Shown piece after piece: positions 61,079 to 64,000 of a DNA stretch of 64,000 nt. Source of the stretch: Bacteroidota bacterium (lineage in GTDB: Bacteria; Bacteroidota; Bacteroidia; UKL13-3); contig JAIYAT010000014.1 in NCBI GenBank assembly GCA_027488905.1, positions 1-64,000 on the forward strand, given 5' to 3'. Positions within the stretch are counted from its first letter, which is position 1; the number at the start of each line of letters is the position of its first letter. The notes under the pieces were generated by a model. That model was given only the letters and a program-made list of their open reading frames with translations, made no database searches and was not told the DNA's origin. Both the position numbers and the translations under genes were made by a program.

Positions 61079-61737
61079 CTAGATTTTTTCAATAAAACGT
61101 TTCGAGCAACTTCATTGCTAATCATTATTGGAATTCCTCCCTCTATTTTTATTCTTAGTGATTGGTCAAAATCACTTTTAGAAATAATTTCAATTCCTTT
61201 TCCTAGAACCAGTTGGTTCTTTTCTAAATGTTGCAAAAACAAACTGCTATGATTTACCACTCCACTGATTACACCAAATTCACCAATTCCCAATTCACTT
61301 ATTTTATAAAGTTCAATTCTTTGAATCAACCCATTCTTTCCTGGAATGGGATCTCCATGCGGGTCGTTTTCTGGAAAACCAAGAAATTCATCTAAACAAT
61401 CAATTAATTTGGTTGACTTTATGTGCTCTAGTTGTTCAGCTATGTCATGAACTTCATCCCAGGAAAAATTCAACTTGTCGTATAAAAAAGTCTCCCATAA
61501 CCTGTGCTTTCTAATCATTTCCAAAGCCATCTTCCTGCCCAACTCTGTCAACTCTACTCCTTTGTATTTGGCATAACTGAGTAATTTCTTTTCTGAAAGC
61601 TTTTTAACCATATCCGTAACAGATGCAGCTTTTGTTTGCATAATTTCTGCAATTGCATTTGTGTTAACCGAAATTCCTGACTTTTCTTGAAGTTTATAAA
61701 TTGCTTTTATATAATTCTCTTCTGTAAATGAATACAT
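61075..61737 (-). CDS. mntR: DtxR/MntR-family metal-dependent regulator
   Basis: 220 residues. The N-terminal winged helix ENYIKAIYKLQEKSGISVNTNAIAEIMQTKAASVTDMVKKL is followed by RKHRLWETFLYDKLNFSWDEVHDIAEQLEHIKS with metal-ligand Asp/Glu/His, CLDEFLGFPENDPHGDPIP, then an SH3/FeoA-like end (residues about 150-218). Manganese and iron are equally possible; the coupling to an Nramp gene favours manganese. It lies beside the 28-bp palindrome at 61749-61776, which is likely its own operator. Confidence 0.9.
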   Translation of the reverse strand: MYSFTEENYIKAIYKLQEKSGISVNTNAIAEIMQTKAASVTDMVKKLSEKKLLSYAKYKGVELTELGRKMALEMIRKHRLWETFLYDKLNFSWDEVHDIAEQLEHIKSTKLIDCLDEFLGFPENDPHGDPIPGKNGLIQRIELYKISELGIGEFGVISGVVNHSSLFLQHLEKNQLVLGKGIEIISKSDFDQSLRIKIEGGIPIMISNEVARNVLLKKSR

Positions 61738-61748
61738 ATTGCAATATT

Positions 61749-61776
61749 AATATTTTTAGACTAGTCTAAAAATATT
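61749..61776. promoter_or_regulatory. 28-bp perfect palindrome, MntR/DtxR box
   Basis: AATATTTTTAGACT followed by AGTCTAAAAATATT makes a perfect 28-bp inverted repeat centred at 61762/61763, 12 bp from the mntR start. The TTAGACT-AGTCTAA core fits DtxR/MntR-type boxes. It suggests the regulator represses itself and the coupled transporter. Confidence 0.88.
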
Positions 61777-61838
61777 TTTTCATTTAATCTTAAAATCAAT
61801 TTTTTATTTAAGCTGTTCATTCTTTAATATTGAATCAT

Positions 61839-62003
61839 ATGTGGAAAAAGTTTAGTTCTTATATCGCTTTCTGGAGAAAACCAGATCCTGACAGTCCGTC
61901 ATCCTTTAATTTAAAAGTCATGCACGGAATCAACAGGATAAGTATATTTATGTTCATTTTTGCGCTAGTTGTCATAGTAATTCGGCTGGTACGGTCTTTG
62001 TAA
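61839..62003 (+). CDS. DUF6728-family small membrane protein
   Basis: 54 residues from the ATG at 61839. It begins MWKKFSSYIAFWRKPDPDSP and continues NLKVMHGINRISIFMF, the pattern of DUF6728 proteins in Bacteroidota, with one C-terminal transmembrane helix (about 36-52). Function unknown. It is upstream of and same-strand with the peptidase gene, 23 bp apart. Confidence 0.75.
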   Translation: MWKKFSSYIAFWRKPDPDSPSSFNLKVMHGINRISIFMFIFALVVIVIRLVRSL

Positions 62004-62026
62004 ATTTTCTTTTAAATTTTAATAGC

Positions 62027-62698
62027 ATGATTATATATATTATTATTCCATTGGCATTAAGTTTTTATGTTAGTTGGAGGTTTAAGTCAAAGGTCAAAGA
62101 GTATTCACAAGTAGGTCTTGCCAATCACATGACAGGTGCTGAGATAGCTGCCATGATGTTAAAAGATAATGGCATTTATGATGTCGAAATTTTGAGTTCT
62201 GAAGGAGAACTAACCGACCATTATAACCCAGAGAAAAAAACTGTTAATTTAAGTCATGATGTATATTATGGCAGAAGCGTTATTGCTGCGGCAGTTTCTG
62301 CACATGAGGTTGGTCATGCAGTGCAACATGCAAAAGGATATGCTTGGTTAAAGTTTAGATCTTCTGTTGTTCCTGTGGTTAGCATTGCCTCAAAATATGT
62401 GCAATGGATTCTTTTAATTGGTGTTTTTACAATTAATGCATTTCCAGCATTGTTGCTATTAGGAATTGTATTGTTTGCATTAACTACAATATTTTCAGTT
62501 ATAACCTTGCCAGTAGAATTTGATGCAAGTAAAAGAGCATTAGCTTGGTTAGATACAAAAGGAATTGTGAGAAAAGAGGAATATCCAATGACCAAAGATG
62601 CCTTAAAATGGGCAGCTAGTACTTACATAGTTGCAGCAATTGCCTCAATTGCAACTTTACTTTACTACCTTCAAATATATATGGGAAGAAGAGATTAA
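62027..62698 (+). CDS. Zinc metallopeptidase (YugP-like)
   Basis: 223 residues. The zinc motif is SAHEVGHAVQHAKGY (HExxH), with flanking hydrophobic segments at the N-terminus, about 115-160 and about 195-218. This is the YugP/neutral zinc metallopeptidase family of membrane-embedded peptidases. Substrate unknown. It overlaps the prmC reading frame by up to 68 bp if that uses its first start. Confidence 0.85.
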   Translation: MIIYIIIPLALSFYVSWRFKSKVKEYSQVGLANHMTGAEIAAMMLKDNGIYDVEILSSEGELTDHYNPEKKTVNLSHDVYYGRSVIAAAVSAHEVGHAVQHAKGYAWLKFRSSVVPVVSIASKYVQWILLIGVFTINAFPALLLLGIVLFALTTIFSVITLPVEFDASKRALAWLDTKGIVRKEEYPMTKDALKWAASTYIVAAIASIATLLYYLQIYMGRRD

Positions 62699-63563
62699 TC
62701 TTCCTTACTTATTATCTGCTTTGAATTCGACTGAATACTTTACCTTATTGGTTAAAGACTTATGCCAACTTTATGATGAAAATGAGGCGAAAGCCCTCTC
62801 CTATTGGATATTTGAAGACATTCTCCTCATTAAAAGAGCACACCTCAAAATCATTGAAAAGGAGTTTAATTTAGGCGAAGAATTAAAGCTGAACCAAGTT
62901 AAAGTAAGATTACTCAAAGGCGAACCCTTGCAATACATTCTAGGCTATGCATGGTTTAAAGACTTAGTATATAAGGTAAATCCAAGTGTGCTCATTCCTC
63001 GCCCAGAAACTGAAGAACTTGTAGATTGGGTGCTAAGCGAACAGCATAATTCAAATTCGTTTCTAGACATTGGCACAGGCAGCGGATGTATTGCAATAAG
63101 CCTGAAACATGCCTTGCCTTTAAAAGAAGTTACAGCAGTGGATATTTCTGAGGAGGCGCTAGCAGTTGCGGCAAGCAATGCCAAACAAAACAATTGCAAA
63201 GTGAATTTTATTATAGCCTCTGCTTTAAGTTCAAGTGGACATCAAACCCTACAAAACTTAAATGCAGAGGTTTGGGTAAGCAATCCGCCCTATATTTTGG
63301 CCTCAGAAATAACACAAATGCACCCTAATGTGCTAGAATTTGAACCTCATTTAGCGCTGTTTGTAAATGATATAGACCCCTTACTTTTCTATAAAGAAAT
63401 CACTGACGCCTTTATTGGTTCAAACCGAACCCATAGCCTTTACTTTGAAACAAGCGAGTTTTATGAGGAAGCCTTGAACCAATGGCTACCGTCGACGGGC
63501 TTAAAAAGCCATTTACGTAAAGACATGCAAGGGAAAACACGGATGCTTAAGTTGATGAAATAA
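62631..63563 (+). CDS. prmC: Peptide chain release factor N5-glutamine methyltransferase
   Basis: Up to 310 residues. The release-factor-binding N-terminal helix bundle is followed by the methyltransferase core [20 protein letters not shown] and the catalytic [12 protein letters not shown] (NPPY). It methylates the GGQ glutamine of release factors. The ATG at 62631 would overlap the metallopeptidase by 68 bp; a TTG at 62721 gives the usual length of about 280, so the start is uncertain. Confidence 0.9.
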   Translation: MQQLPQLQLYFTTFKYIWEEEINLPYLLSALNSTEYFTLLVKDLCQLYDENEAKALSYWIFEDILLIKRAHLKIIEKEFNLGEELKLNQVKVRLLKGEPLQYILGYAWFKDLVYKVNPSVLIPRPETEELVDWVLSEQHNSNSFLDIGTGSGCIAISLKHALPLKEVTAVDISEEALAVAASNAKQNNCKVNFIIASALSSSGHQTLQNLNAEVWVSNPPYILASEITQMHPNVLEFEPHLALFVNDIDPLLFYKEITDAFIGSNRTHSLYFETSEFYEEALNQWLPSTGLKSHLRKDMQGKTRMLKLMK

Positions 63564-63598
63564 TTTTATTATTTTGCCAGCTTAATATTCAAATTTTA

Positions 63599-64000
63599 AT
63601 GAAGAGAATTTTACTGCTGGCTTTGCTTTGCATTCAATTGCAAGCAAATGCCCAAACAAAAACTTTTGTTAACGAAACCAAGCAATCTCCCGATGGCAAA
63701 TACACCTACACCATCGTTAGCAACGACCCTTTGAAAGCGCGCACCTATGTGCTAAAAAATGGACTTACGGTGATATTGGCCGAAAACCACAAAGAGCCAC
63801 GCATTCAAACTTATATTGCCACAAAGGCGGGCAGTAAAAACGACCCAGCAGACAATACAGGATTGGCGCATTACCTTGAGCATATGTTGTTTAAGGGTAC
63901 AGACAAGTATGGTACTAAAGATTGGGCAAATGAAAAAGTTCAATTGGATATTATTGATGGCTTATACGAGCAATACAATAAAACCACCGACGAGGCTAAG
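63599..64000 (+). CDS. M16-family zinc peptidase, N-terminal part (runs off right edge)
   Basis: 134 codons are visible. A signal peptide ([19 protein letters not shown]) is followed by [31 protein letters not shown] and the inverse zinc motif [13 protein letters not shown] (HxxEH), the mark of M16 (pitrilysin-type) peptidases. It is likely periplasmic or membrane-associated. The window ends before the second half. Confidence 0.9.
   Translation, partial: MKRILLLALLCIQLQANAQTKTFVNETKQSPDGKYTYTIVSNDPLKARTYVLKNGLTVILAENHKEPRIQTYIATKAGSKNDPADNTGLAHYLEHMLFKGTDKYGTKDWANEKVQLDIIDGLYEQYNKTTDEAK

Overview
The window is AT-rich DNA from a member of the Bacteroidota (about 35-37 % G+C by eye). The evidence is several secreted proteins ending in a type IX secretion (T9SS) sorting domain, PKD and OmpA/TSP3 surface proteins, a bacillithiol deacetylase (BshB1), a DUF4369/TlpA thioredoxin protein, DUF6728 and lmo0937-type small membrane proteins, and a TAnnTTTG-like promoter element. 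I cannot fix the order or family. Both edges cut genes: a PKD protein on the left and an M16 peptidase on the right.

Layout. 1-7.4 kb: PKD protein (partial), FemAB-like acyltransferase, a REP/RAYT unit with a 23-bp tandem array, a Cas4-like plus DEDD exonuclease fusion (DUF2779), a DUF1826 protein, a T9SS protein and a CapA lipoprotein. 7.4-17 kb: OmpA/TSP3 protein, a glycosyltransferase overlapping a GH130 phosphorylase, then a minus-strand stress cluster (AI-2E transporter, holin-like membrane protein, YtxH, lmo0937-like peptide, lipoprotein, two CsbD proteins, cupin, AraC regulator). 17-27.7 kb: kelch/T9SS protein, GNAT, a RhuM/PLD-like gene in a segment bounded by 46-bp direct repeats at the 3' end of an LRR gene, a giant PhoX/T9SS protein and an RsmB-type methyltransferase. 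27.8-34.4 kb: ECF sigma factor, putative anti-sigma/barrel protein, PKD/T9SS protein, TlpA protein and bshB1. 34.4-44.1 kb: YoaK and LysM proteins, monooxygenase, DinB, Na/Pi symporter, coiled-coil protein, glgC-glgA and a class V aminotransferase.

44.3-53.2 kb looks accessory. It holds a same-strand series of unrelated single genes (including an AAC(3)-I-like acetyltransferase) whose spacers share a conserved motif and inverted repeats, then FkbM and glycosyltransferase genes, an integrase-like remnant and an HxlR/NmrA/metallo-hydrolase set, ending at tRNA-Ala(GGC). 53.5-64 kb is core: L27/L21, a polysaccharide priming transferase with a lipoprotein and an oxidoreductase, Pcm, SmpB, thioesterase, Nramp-Usp fusion with its DtxR/MntR regulator and a perfect 28-bp operator-like palindrome, DUF6728, zinc peptidase, PrmC and M16 peptidase.

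The most unusual signal is a quasi-palindromic decamer, GGTTTGAACC/GGTTCAAACC. I found 17 exact copies scattered on both strands, in several reading frames and in spacers, where about 0.1 is expected by base composition. It behaves like a HIP1- or uptake-signal-like genome motif. Second is the RhuM/PLD-like single-gene insertion with 46-bp repeats and no integrase. Third is the cassette-like array at 44.4-48.2 kb.
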